From contig CANRIO010000011.1 of NCBI GenBank assembly GCA_947630605.1, positions 1-32,718 on the forward strand: a stretch of 32,718 nucleotides of DNA, written 5' to 3'. Position 1 is the first letter of the stretch, and each line of letters starts with the position of its first letter. This DNA comes from an uncultured Clostridia bacterium. GTDB taxonomy: Bacteria; Bacillota; Clostridia; Christensenellales; Borkfalkiaceae. Position numbers and translations under genes: made by a program. Under the pieces are notes generated by a model, which was not told where the DNA came from, searched no databases, and saw only the letters and a program-made list of their open reading frames with translations. Of the stretch, positions 7,508 to 15,088 are shown piece after piece.

Positions 7508-8344
7508 CTATGTGGGGTCTTGCTCTTTTTTCTTGATTAAGCAATCGCGACAAAGATCCCAATTCAATCCGTCGCTCAAGGCACTCTTTATGTAATCGTG
7601 AGGAGGATCTTCATGATACTTTGGCGTCATGATAACATTTTTGGTGCTTGGTGCTATGTTTTTGTCAATTTCGGAAAAATCTATTTCTGCATCCGTATAT
7701 CGATTCGTATCAATTCTTTTTTTGACCTTTAGGACCAACCGACATTCATTTTCATAGTTCCATTCATAATGTTTGCGACATAAACGGAGGGAATCCACAA
7801 CCTCCCGGGTTGCAATATCTCCCACTTCTTCATGTCTTTTTATATGGTACGTATGGACTTCCGTTTTTGAATTTATATCGTCTCGCACATATAACATGTC
7901 GATAAGATACAGTTCAAACTCGTCTTTCTGCAAATGCACTTTGCCTTCAAAATTATCCCCTGAAAAATATCCGAGGGAAACATGCGTGATTTTTTCGGTG
8001 AGTTCGTTCAAAAATTTCTGAGAAAATTGGACAAGTACCCCTTGATCGCCCATCCCGCCGTACAACATCCACATTGCGACATTTTCGGATTTGGAAAACG
8101 AAAAACACCGCACATAATAGGAATATCTTTCGGATCGAAGGAGCTGTTCCCTATCCTTTGGATCATTCCAGTCTTTCCCGCAAGAAAGATATAACTTTTT
8201 CTTTTCATATATAGACCTTAATTTATCTTCTGTGCCATAGATTTTGTAATATGTATGTTTTTTTGCCTTTGCCCTCAAATAGCCCTCAAGTTCTTCGGTA
8301 GTATGCGAATTTTGTAATATCTCTTTTTCCGCATTTGCTGCCAT
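7508..8344 (-). CDS. DUF2971 domain protein
   Basis: This 278-residue soluble protein matches DUF2971 (PF11185) by its ordered motifs: WNDP (59-62), CFS (80-82), MWMLYG (91-96), QGVLVQF (101-107) and YENECRL (197-203). The family's function is unknown to me; members turn up in phage-related and defence-rich loci. The gene is clearly richer in A and T than its neighbours and uses rare codons for this region, which suggests recent transfer. The start is the ATG after GGAGGAG with about 6-nt spacing, 19 nt after the upstream lipoprotein stop, so it is cotranscribed and placed under the same palindrome-containing promoter. A defence role is only a guess from context. Confidence 0.75.
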   Translation of the reverse strand: MAANAEKEILQNSHTTEELEGYLRAKAKKHTYYKIYGTEDKLRSIYEKKKLYLSCGKDWNDPKDREQLLRSERYSYYVRCFSFSKSENVAMWMLYGGMGDQGVLVQFSQKFLNELTEKITHVSLGYFSGDNFEGKVHLQKDEFELYLIDMLYVRDDINSKTEVHTYHIKRHEEVGDIATREVVDSLRLCRKHYEWNYENECRLVLKVKKRIDTNRYTDAEIDFSEIDKNIAPSTKNVIMTPKYHEDPPHDYIKSALSDGLNWDLCRDCLIKKKEQDPT

Positions 8345-8363
8345 TGGGATCTCCTCCGGTCCA

Positions 8364-9602
8364 TTATTCTTTTGTAAATTCCCCACTTAGGGTAGAAAGA
8401 AGTTTTGCCGCTACCGCAGGATCGGATAGATCATCGCTGACGGGACTTCCATTATATGACCAGCCTTTCGGATCGGCGAAATAGACTTTTGTAAGGCTTG
8501 TGCAACCATAGAACGCAAAGCTTCCAATTGAGGTCACGCTCTCGGGAATGGTAATACTTGTAAGGCTTGTGCAACTTTGGAATGCCTGACTGCCAATGTA
8601 TTCGAGCAGAGAGCTTTCGCCGAAGTTGATACTTTCAAGGCTTGTGCAACCCTCGAACGCCCTATCTCCGATCGAGGTCACGCCGCTCCCGATTATCACA
8701 CTTGTAAGTCCGCTACAATACGCGAACGCCGCACCTCCGATCGAGGTCACGCCGCTTCCGATCGTCACGCTCGTCAGCCCGTAGCAACCCGAGAACGCCC
8801 AATTTCCAATCGAGGTCACGCTGTCGGGAATTTTAATACTTGTCAGCCCGCTGCAACCTGAAAACGCAGAACTTCCAATCGAGGTCACGCCGGCGGGAAT
8901 AGTAATACTTATAAGACTTGTGCAATACTCGAACGCCTGAGAGCCGATCGAGGTCAGTTGGCTGTCTCCTTCAAATGTTACACTTTTCAACGAAAGACAA
9001 TCACTGAACGCATCCTCGCCGATCTCTGTCACACTCGCCGGGATAGAAATACTCGTAATGTTCTTGTTGTAATCGTGACGACTATTTTCAGAACCATTAA
9101 ATGCTTGTGCAAGAATTTTCTTTACGGGGAGACCGCGGTATGTAAAAGGGATGACGATGTCCGTTTCCCAAGCCATGCCGAGACCCGTCACCGCCGCATA
9201 GGCATTGCCATCCTCGTCTTTGAGTTTTTGGTAGGCAAGACCCTCGGTGCCATCGACGACCTCGGGACAGGTCGACCCGCTCGTGGGCACCCAGCCCGCG
9301 TCGAGGACTGTTCCGTCCGTGAGTGTCACCATGAGATGGCCACGTCCGTCTATTTCAACCGACTTGATGCCGACGCCGTCCTTGCCGTCTTCACCATCGT
9401 CTCCCTTATCGCCTTTGAACATGTCGATGAGTTCGTCGAGGGTGCCCTCAAAGCCGAGTTCCTGCGCCTTGGCATAGAGACGGTTCATTGTCCATGTATC
9501 CTCTTCTGCATTGTCCCGTCCGCCACCGCAGGCAGTAAGACCAAAGGCGAGGCAGAGTGCGCTTACGATCGCAAGCATGATGAGCAAAAACTTTTTCTTC
9601 AT
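8364..9602 (-). CDS. BspA-like leucine-rich-repeat surface lipoprotein
   Basis: This protein has 412 residues. Residues 1-25 form a lipoprotein signal peptide with lipobox LTAC and Cys25 as the lipidation site. A short collagen-like stretch (GDKGDDGEDGKDG) lies near residue 70. From about residue 160 there are repeats of roughly 23 residues of the LRR_5/BspA type (consensus SITIPDSVTSIGSSAFSGCSGL), ending near residue 370. Such proteins are anchored outside the cell and often bind host or bacterial surfaces; that is family knowledge and was not tested here. AAAGGAG lies about 10 nt before the ATG. The promoter carries a palindrome and the gene diverges from an XRE regulator, so repression by that regulator is likely. 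DUF2971 follows in the same unit. Confidence 0.9.
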   Translation of the reverse strand: MKKKFLLIMLAIVSALCLAFGLTACGGGRDNAEEDTWTMNRLYAKAQELGFEGTLDELIDMFKGDKGDDGEDGKDGVGIKSVEIDGRGHLMVTLTDGTVLDAGWVPTSGSTCPEVVDGTEGLAYQKLKDEDGNAYAAVTGLGMAWETDIVIPFTYRGLPVKKILAQAFNGSENSRHDYNKNITSISIPASVTEIGEDAFSDCLSLKSVTFEGDSQLTSIGSQAFEYCTSLISITIPAGVTSIGSSAFSGCSGLTSIKIPDSVTSIGNWAFSGCYGLTSVTIGSGVTSIGGAAFAYCSGLTSVIIGSGVTSIGDRAFEGCTSLESINFGESSLLEYIGSQAFQSCTSLTSITIPESVTSIGSFAFYGCTSLTKVYFADPKGWSYNGSPVSDDLSDPAVAAKLLSTLSGEFTKE

Positions 9603-9649
9603 AGGATTTTTTCTCCTTTTCCCGAATGAAAACTATTCAGACTGCCTAT

Positions 9650-9678
9650 ATTATAGTCATAAATATGACTATTGTCAA
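9650..9678 (-). promoter_or_regulatory. Consensus promoter of the LRR lipoprotein-DUF2971 unit
   Basis: On the reverse strand TTGACA (9678-9673), 17 bp and TATAAT (9655-9650) match the sigma-A consensus at all twelve positions. A promoter this strong normally needs a repressor, which fits the palindrome in its spacer. Confidence 0.88.
9653..9672. promoter_or_regulatory. Putative XRE operator palindrome
   Basis: ATAGTCATAAATATGACTAT is a perfect 20-bp palindrome. It spans most of the lipoprotein promoter spacer and touches its -10 box. A further half-site, ATATGAC, lies at 9681-9687 inside the spacer of the divergent regulator promoter. A bound repressor would block the lipoprotein promoter and affect the regulator's own. 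Confidence 0.7.
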
Positions 9679-9700
9679 GGATATGACATGATTTTATAAT
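9672..9700 (+). promoter_or_regulatory. Promoter of the 66-residue XRE regulator gene
   Basis: TTGTCA (9672-9677), 17 bp and TATAAT (9695-9700). Its -35 box overlaps the -35 box of the opposite promoter by five bases, so the two promoters compete. The expected start of transcription coincides with the ATG at 9707. Confidence 0.8.
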
Positions 9701-9706
9701 ATTTTT

Positions 9707-9907
9707 ATGATAAGCTATGCACCGTTTTGGAGAACGCTCAAGGCGCGCGGGGAGACGACCTATTCGCTCATTTACAAGCACGGGATCAGCAGTGCGACCA
9801 TCGACCGCATGAAAAAAGGCGGTGGGATCAGCACCGCCAAGCTGAATGATTTTTGTCAAATTTTGCACTGCAGGGTAGAAGATCTTATTGAATATGTAGA
9901 AAGTTGA
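9707..9907 (+). CDS. Small XRE/Cro-type HTH regulator
   Basis: This 66-residue protein consists of little more than one helix-turn-helix domain of the Cro/C1 type (the short HTH_26-like class). It opens with FWRTLKARGETTYSLI; the recognition region is ISSATIDRMKKG, followed by STAKLNDFCQILHCRVEDLIEY, the usual last helices. There is no sensing domain, so activity may depend on concentration or a partner. No Shine-Dalgarno site precedes the ATG, and the -10 box ends 6 nt before it, which predicts a leaderless mRNA. It diverges from the LRR lipoprotein-DUF2971 unit and probably represses both that unit and itself through the palindrome between them. Confidence 0.85.
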   Translation: MISYAPFWRTLKARGETTYSLIYKHGISSATIDRMKKGGGISTAKLNDFCQILHCRVEDLIEYVES

Positions 9908-9908
9908 G

Positions 9909-9942
9909 GCCGCTCGGGAGGGGATCCGCGGGCGGCTTTTTT
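9909..9942 (+). terminator. Terminator of the 66-residue XRE regulator gene
   Basis: GCCGCTCG pairs with CGGGCGGC (8 bp, one G-T wobble), followed by six T. It starts one base after the stop codon. Confidence 0.85.
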
Positions 9943-10009
9943 GTGGGTTTTTGTGCGGTTTTTTTAGGGTGTGTTTCGGACATGGGTGGGGTGGACTGCG
10001 TTTTCTTTG

Positions 10010-10140
10010 CCGCCCCACCCCTTTTGATCCCCCTCCCACGGAGGGGGTAACGGAAGGGGTAACGGACTGCGTATGAGGGGATGCTTCGGAGATGGGCTCA
10101 CGTAGACTGCATAATTGCAATTCGGCTCAGCATGACGCGG
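10010..10140. repeat. Dispersed palindromic repeat, mosaic copy
   Basis: This stretch contains the CCCCCTCCCACGGAGGGGG hairpin module, then a GGGGATGCTTCGG half and a GGCTCAGCATGACGCGGTTACC half separated by about 30 nt of insert. The two halves match other copies in the window at 10570-10620 and 15100-15410. It lies just downstream of yhbY. No gene is supported. Confidence 0.65.
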
Positions 10141-10147
10141 TTACCTC

Positions 10148-10441
10148 TTAAAGCTCGATATGGTTGACGTTGTCGCGGGAGGAGCGGCGGTAGAAGATGG
10201 CCTTGCGGCCGATGACGGCGACGGGCTCGGCGGGGAGGAGGTCGGCGATGTTTTCGGCGAGGTTCACCCCGTCCTCTCCCGCTGCGGGAAGAAGGGTCAC
10301 TTTGATGAGTTCGCGGGCCTCGAGAGCGTCGGAGAGGGACTTTATGAGGTTCTCGGAAATGCCCTCTTTGCCCACCTGCATGACGGGCTTTTGGATGGAG
10401 GCGAGCGATTTGAGATGTGCGCGTTGTTTGGATGTAAGCAT
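10148..10441 (-). CDS. yhbY: YhbY/CRS1-type RNA-binding protein
   Basis: This 97-residue single-domain protein begins MLTSKQRAHLKSLASIQKPV and contains QVGKEGISENLIKSL and AVIGRKAIFYRRS. These are the GxxG-type RNA-binding loop and the last strand of the YhbY fold (PF01985). Family members bind pre-50S particles and assist ribosome assembly. AAGGAG precedes the ATG. It lies downstream of obgE in the same direction, an arrangement common in Firmicutes and sensible because ObgE is also a 50S assembly factor. Here 308 nt of repeat sequence separate the two, so cotranscription is uncertain. Confidence 0.93.
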   Translation of the reverse strand: MLTSKQRAHLKSLASIQKPVMQVGKEGISENLIKSLSDALEARELIKVTLLPAAGEDGVNLAENIADLLPAEPVAVIGRKAIFYRRSSRDNVNHIEL

Positions 10442-10477
10442 GGTTTTTTCTCCTTATGATGGAATGGCTCCTCCGTG

Positions 10478-10741
10478 GGCGGAGCTGTCACGCACAAGCG
10501 TGACTGAGGTGGGGCGTGTTCTGAATTCGTACCCGCCCCCTACCCCCCTCCTCGGGAGGGGGTAGCGGACTTCGTATGAGGGGATGCTTCGGCAAGCTCA
10601 GCATGACGCGGTCACCCATTCGGCTACTTCGGGGCTTTGCCCCTCGTGCCGACCTTCGACGACGATCAGAACGTGCGGTCGGGGCAGCATGACGCGGTTA
10701 CCCCAATGCGCGGGTTACCCTTCCAAAGGGGGAAGGCTGGT
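10478..10741. repeat. Mosaic of dispersed palindromic repeats between obgE and yhbY
   Basis: GTCACGC/GCGTGAC (about 10487-10504) is the same dyad as in the 15100-15450 array, in the opposite orientation. It is followed by CCCCCTCCTCGGGAGGGGG and then GGACTTCGTATGAGGGGATGC with the TTCGGCAAGCTCAGCATGACGCG module. A degraded second copy runs to the obgE stop. These 300 nt carry no supported gene. Confidence 0.65.
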
Positions 10742-10749
10742 TTTTGGGT

Positions 10750-12024
10750 TTACACGTATTCGAATTCGACGTCGCCGACGATGACGGTATCGCCGGGGGT
10801 GCAGCCCTTCTTTTCAAGCTCCTTGAAAACGCCCCGAAGTTTGAGGACACGCTGGAAGTAATTCATGCTCTCGGGGTTGTTCAAGACGACGTTGCGGCAT
10901 AGCATGTCCACAAGTCCCCCCACCACGACGTAAGAATTGTTCTCATCGACGAAGATCTCGAACTGCGTGTTATCCGCCTCTTCAAAGACAAAATCGTCGG
11001 CGGGGATGCGCTCTGCGGGGGGAAGGGTCTGGAGCTTCTCAAAGAGGGCGCGGACGAGTTCCTCCTTGCCCGTGCCGTTGATGGCGGCGATCTCGAAAAT
11101 TTCGTACTTCTTGCCGTACTTCTTTTTGAACTTCTTGATATTTTCCTCCGCACCGTAGATGTCGCACTTATTCAAGGCGACGATCTGGGGAAGGGCGGCG
11201 AGCTTTTCGGAATAGGAGGCGAGCTCCTCGTTTATCACTTTGAAGTCCTCGAGCGGGTCCCTGCCCTCGACTCCCGAAATATCCACGACATGGCACAAAA
11301 GCCGGGTCCTCTCGATGTGACGCAGAAAGTCGTGCCCCAGCCCCGCGCCCTCCGCCGCACCCTCGATGAGCCCGGGGATATCGGCCGCGATGAAGCTCTC
11401 GTCGAAGTACTTCACAACGCCAAGATTGGGAGACAGGGTGGTGAAATGGTAGTCGGCGATCTTGGGTTTCGCCGCGGAAATTTTGGAGAGCAGGGTGCTC
11501 TTTCCCACGTTCGGGAAGCCCACGAGGCCGACGTCGGCGATGACCTTCATCTCGAGGATGACCATGTGCGGCTCGGTGAGGACGCCCTTCTGGGCGAAAT
11601 CGGGTGCATGGCGGCGTGCGGTGGTGAAACGGACGTTCCCCTTCCCCCCTCTTCCGCCGTGCAGAATGGTGACCTTTTCGCCGTCTTCAAAGACGTCTGC
11701 GAGCACTTTGCCCGTATCCATGTCGCGGATCAGGGTGCCACAGGGGACTTTGATGAGGAGGTCCTCGCCACTTCTGCCCGTGCATTGGTTGGAGCCACCG
11801 CGGGCGCCGTCCTCGGCAAAATATTTTGCGGTATAGCGGAAGGAGAGAAGGTCGTGCATGTTCTTGTCGCCGACAAAGACGATGCTGCCGCCGTCTCCCC
11901 CGTCTCCGCCGTCGGGGCCGCATGCGGGCTTGCCCTTGTAGGCCTTGAAGGAATTCATCCCGTCGCCGCCGTTGCCCGCCTTGAGTTTGATTTTGACCTT
12001 ATCGGTAAAGCCGTTCGTTGCCAT
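10750..12024 (-). CDS. obgE: GTPase ObgE/CgtA, 50S ribosome assembly
   Basis: This 424-residue protein has the three Obg parts. The glycine-rich Obg fold (1-160, with GNGGDG, GPDGGDGGDGG and GGRGGKGN) is followed by the G domain with Walker A GFPNVGKST at 169-177, DIPG for G3 and NKCD for G4. A C-terminal OCT domain covers the last 80 residues. Obg binds the 50S subunit and is essential in most bacteria. The start is the ATG giving MATNGFTDKVKIKLKAG, which agrees with the family N-terminus. No Shine-Dalgarno sequence is present and the -10 box ends 6 nt before the ATG, so the mRNA is probably leaderless. Confidence 0.97.
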   Translation of the reverse strand: MATNGFTDKVKIKLKAGNGGDGMNSFKAYKGKPACGPDGGDGGDGGSIVFVGDKNMHDLLSFRYTAKYFAEDGARGGSNQCTGRSGEDLLIKVPCGTLIRDMDTGKVLADVFEDGEKVTILHGGRGGKGNVRFTTARRHAPDFAQKGVLTEPHMVILEMKVIADVGLVGFPNVGKSTLLSKISAAKPKIADYHFTTLSPNLGVVKYFDESFIAADIPGLIEGAAEGAGLGHDFLRHIERTRLLCHVVDISGVEGRDPLEDFKVINEELASYSEKLAALPQIVALNKCDIYGAEENIKKFKKKYGKKYEIFEIAAINGTGKEELVRALFEKLQTLPPAERIPADDFVFEEADNTQFEIFVDENNSYVVVGGLVDMLCRNVVLNNPESMNYFQRVLKLRGVFKELEKKGCTPGDTVIVGDVEFEYV

Positions 12025-12030
12025 GCAAAG

Positions 12031-12059
12031 AGTATAGCAAATTTTTTGACGCTTTGCAA
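12031..12059 (-). promoter_or_regulatory. Promoter of obgE, directly at the start codon
   Basis: On the reverse strand TTGCAA (12059-12054), 17 bp and TATACT (12036-12031), then six bases and the ATG. Transcription should start at or within a base or two of the A of the start codon. Confidence 0.75.
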
Positions 12060-12133
12060 TCGTTTTTCGGGGAAGGCCGCCTCTCTGCCGCGGGAAATCT
12101 TTTGCCTGCGAAAAGAAATTTTTATGTTTATCG

Positions 12134-12163
12134 TTGCAATTTTCCCCTTTGTTGTGTTATACT
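12134..12163 (+). promoter_or_regulatory. Promoter of the second LRR lipoprotein gene
   Basis: TTGCAA (12134-12139), 18 bp and TATACT (12158-12163). Transcription would start near 12170, exactly at the foot of the long hairpin in the leader. Confidence 0.65.
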
Positions 12164-12169
12164 GAATGT

Positions 12170-12323
12170 GCCACGCAATTTCATAAATTTCCATATAAAC
12201 GGCTACACTAGGCATTTGGTGTATCCTTTATTCCGTTTATGTGGAAGAAATTGTGTGGCAACAATGACGGGATACTCAATGCGGGCGTTCCATCATTGGA
12301 ATGCCCTTATTTTTTTGCCCGCA
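12170..12323 (+). promoter_or_regulatory. Structured leader RNA with attenuator (candidate cis-regulatory RNA)
   Basis: A long hairpin comes first. GCCACGCAATTTC (12170-12182) pairs with GAAATTGTGTGGC (12247-12259) with one G-T wobble. Inside it TTCCATATAAACGG (12189-12202) pairs with CCGTTTATGTGGAA (12233-12246), again with one wobble. The apical loop holds TACAC/GTGTA, and its GTATCC can also pair with GGATAC at 12270-12275. An intrinsic terminator follows. TGCGGGC (12280-12286) and GCCCGCA (12317-12323) form an alternative pairing that shares GGGC with the terminator arm. The layout (aptamer-like stem, terminator, then ribosome site) is that of a transcription-attenuation riboswitch or leader. 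I recognise no known class. Confidence 0.55.
12283..12316 (+). terminator. Intrinsic terminator inside the lipoprotein leader
   Basis: GGGCGTTCCA pairs with TGGAATGCCC (10 bp, one G-T wobble, loop TCAT), followed by TTATTTTTTT. It stands 30 nt before the start codon and downstream of the promoter, so it can only act as an attenuator for this gene. Confidence 0.75.
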
Positions 12324-12345
12324 AATATTTTACGAGGAGTTCGTT

Positions 12346-14836
12346 ATGAAAAAGAAATTCTGGCTTATCCTGCTCGCAGTTATAAGTGTGCTTTGCCTCG
12401 CGTTTGTCTCTGCTTGTGGCAGGGGAAACAAGGAACACGTTCACAAATTCACTTGGGCCTACAACAACGACGCGACTTGCACAGAGGACGGCACGGAGAC
12501 AGAGCGTTGCACCTGCGGCGAGACGGGCGAAACGCGTACGAAGACGGGTACGAAACTCGGACACGACATCAAGCTCCTTCCCGCAAAGGAGGCGACCTGT
12601 TCGGAGAGCGGCTATTCCGCCCACAACGCTTGCTCACGTTGCGGCTACACATCAGACAGCAATGTTACATACACCGAGGCGCTTCACGTCAAGTATCAAT
12701 TGAACGAGGAAGGAACGGCTTATATCGTAGAGAGCTTGGATAACTCCTGTACGGATCAAGAAATCGCCATACCAAGATTCTACGAAGGCCTCCCTGTGAC
12801 CTCAATTGGGGAAGATGCGTTCTACCAGTGTAACGGGTTTGAAAGCGTGACGATTCCCGACAGTGTGACCTCAATCGGAGGAGGTGCGTTCTGGGAGTGT
12901 AGAGGCCTGAAAGCAGTACATATCACCGACCTTACAGCATGGTACAAGATAGATTTTAGTGATTGGTATGCCAATCCACTCTATTATGCAGAACACTTAT
13001 ACTTGGATGGAAACGAAGTAAAAAAACTGACAATCCCCTCGGAGATCAAGATGATTAAAGATTATACGTTCGTTGGTTGTATTGGGCTGCGGGGAGACCT
13101 GAAGATCCCCGACAATGTAACTTCGATCGGTGCCTATGCTTTTTGCAATGCGAATATTAAGAGTGTTGAGATCCCGACATCGATGACGAGTATCGGAAAT
13201 TGTACGTTTATTGGGTGCGATGAGCTGAAAGAAGTAAATATCACCGATCTTACGGCATGGTGTGGGATAAATTTTGGCAGTTTAGAATCCAATCCGCTCT
13301 TTTTTGCGCGCCATTTATTTTTGGATAGTAGGGAAATAAAGAATCTGACGATTCCTTCGGAGATTAAAAAGATTAAGGATTATGCGTTTTCAGGTTGCGA
13401 TGGGCTAACGAGCATTGAGATTCCCGATGGCGTGACAATGATCGGACATGCGGCATTCTCACATTGCAGCAAACTCACAAGCATTACGATTCCCGACAGC
13501 GTGACATCGATCGGAGCTGAGGCGTTCAATTATTGTAGCGGGCTTGAAAGCGTGACAATCGGGAGCGGCGTGATCTCGATTGGAAGTTTAGCGTTCAATG
13601 GTTGTAATGGGCTGAAAGAAGTACATATCACCCACCTTGCAGCATGGTGCAGGATAGATTTTAGTGATTTCTATTCCAATCCGCTCCTTTATGCATATCA
13701 TATGTTTTTGAACAGTGTGGAAGTAAAAAATTTGACGATCCCCTCGGAGATAAATGAGATTAAGGATTGTGCGTTCGCTGGTTACAGTGGGTTGACGAGT
13801 GTAACGATCCCCGACAGCGTAATCTCGATCGGAAACTCTGCGTTCCAGGGTTGTAGCGGGCTGACGGGAGAGTTGAAGATCCCCGACAGCGTGATCTCGA
13901 TTGGAGGTTCTGCATTCTATGGATGCAGCGGACTGACGAGCATTACCATTCCCGACGGCGTGACCTCGATTGGAAGTTCTGCGTTTTCAGGTTGTAGCGG
14001 GCTGACAAGCATCACGATCCCCGACAGCGTTACTTCAATCGGTTATAGTGCGTTCTATGGTTGTAGTGGGCTGACGGGAATGCTGAGGATCCCCGACAGC
14101 GTGACCTCGATCGGAGAGAGGGCGTTCGGAGGTTGTAGCGGGCTGACGAGCATTTTGATCCCCGACGGTGTGACCTCGATCGAAAAGAGTGCGTTCGGAG
14201 GTTGTAGCGGACTGACGAGTATTGAGATTCCCGATAGCGTGACCATGATTGGAGAGGAGGCGTTCGCTGGTACGGCATACTATAATGATGATAGCAATTG
14301 GGAAAACGGGACTGTTCTATACATTGGGAATTATCTGATTGAAGCAAAGTTCAATTTCGGGTGTCTATTCCATTCGCGATAATACAAAAGTAATTGCAGA
14401 TGAGGCGTTCTACGGTTGTAGCGGGTTGACGAGCATTACGATTCCCGACAGCGTGACCTCGATCGGATGGGGTGCGTTCGCATACTGCAACGGACTGACG
14501 AGCATCACGATTCCCGACAGCGTGACCTCGATCGGTTACATGACGTTCTATGATTGTAGCGGGCTGGAAAGTGTGACGATCGGTAGCGGCGTGATCTCGA
14601 TCGTATGGAATGCATTCCATAATTGCGACGATCTGAAAACGGTTTACTACAAGGGGACCGCCGAAAAGTGGGGAAATATTTCGATAGGTGATTCGAATTC
14701 CGAACTCACTTCTGCGACACGGTACTACTTCACAGAGGATGCGCCGACGGAGGAGGAATGGGCAAGTTATAACTATTGGTGGCACTATGACCTTGAGACG
14801 GGCGAGCCGACGCCGTGGGTAAAGGAAGAACAATAA
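12346..14836 (+). pseudogene. BspA-like LRR lipoprotein, interrupted by a one-base frameshift
   Basis: The ATG follows GAGGAG with 6-nt spacing. The protein starts with a lipoprotein signal peptide (lipobox VSAC, Cys24) very like that of the other LRR lipoprotein. A region of ATCTEDGTETERCTCG and ATCSESGY type Cys repeats follows, and then more than twenty LRR_5/BspA repeats (SITIPDSVTSIG..AF.GCSGL). These alternate with three blocks of the type HITDLTAWYKIDFSD..SNPL. The frame breaks near 14350: reading stops at 14382, while the continuation (SISGVYSIRDNTKVIADEAF) is in the next frame up to 14836. The span is 2491 nt, one more than a multiple of three, so removing one T in AAAGTTCAATT restores 829 residues. 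It may be a real mutation, phase variation or a sequencing error. Confidence 0.85.
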
Positions 14837-14880
14837 AGCAGGTTGCGCCCGAGGTTTTCTCGGGCACATTCAGCTCTCAG

Positions 14881-14924
14881 ACCGCCGAGGGGGATACCAT
14901 GTCCGCCTTCGGCGGTTTTTGTTT
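14881..14924 (+). terminator. Terminator of the second LRR lipoprotein gene
   Basis: ACCGCCGA pairs with TCGGCGGT and is followed by TTTTGTTT. A second hairpin without a T-run (GCCCGAG/CTCGGGC, 14847-14865) precedes it. The hairpin and its 20-nt loop are nearly identical to the terminator at 7399-7445, in the same orientation relative to transcription. Confidence 0.8.
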
Positions 14925-15088
14925 CGTGTTCCCTCATTCTAAGCGAAGCGAGGAGATCCCCTCTCGATGGGCTTTTCTGGGTTTGTAGGGGTCTCCTCCG
15001 CCGCGACAGGTGCGTACTTCGCCTTCGGCTCGTGCGCCACTATCGTGTCGTCGAGATGAGGACGGGAGGGATGACGCGGGTGGCGATG

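Noticed and set aside
12170-12259. MITE or IS footprint in the lipoprotein leader
   Set aside because: The inverted arms resemble terminal repeats, but no target duplication was found and the structure is followed by a terminator in register with the promoter; a leader RNA fits better, though this is not excluded.
14340-14382. Programmed ribosomal frameshift in the LRR lipoprotein
   Set aside because: No X XXY YYZ slippery heptamer, stop-codon stimulator or clear downstream pseudoknot is seen; a plain one-base indel explains the data better.
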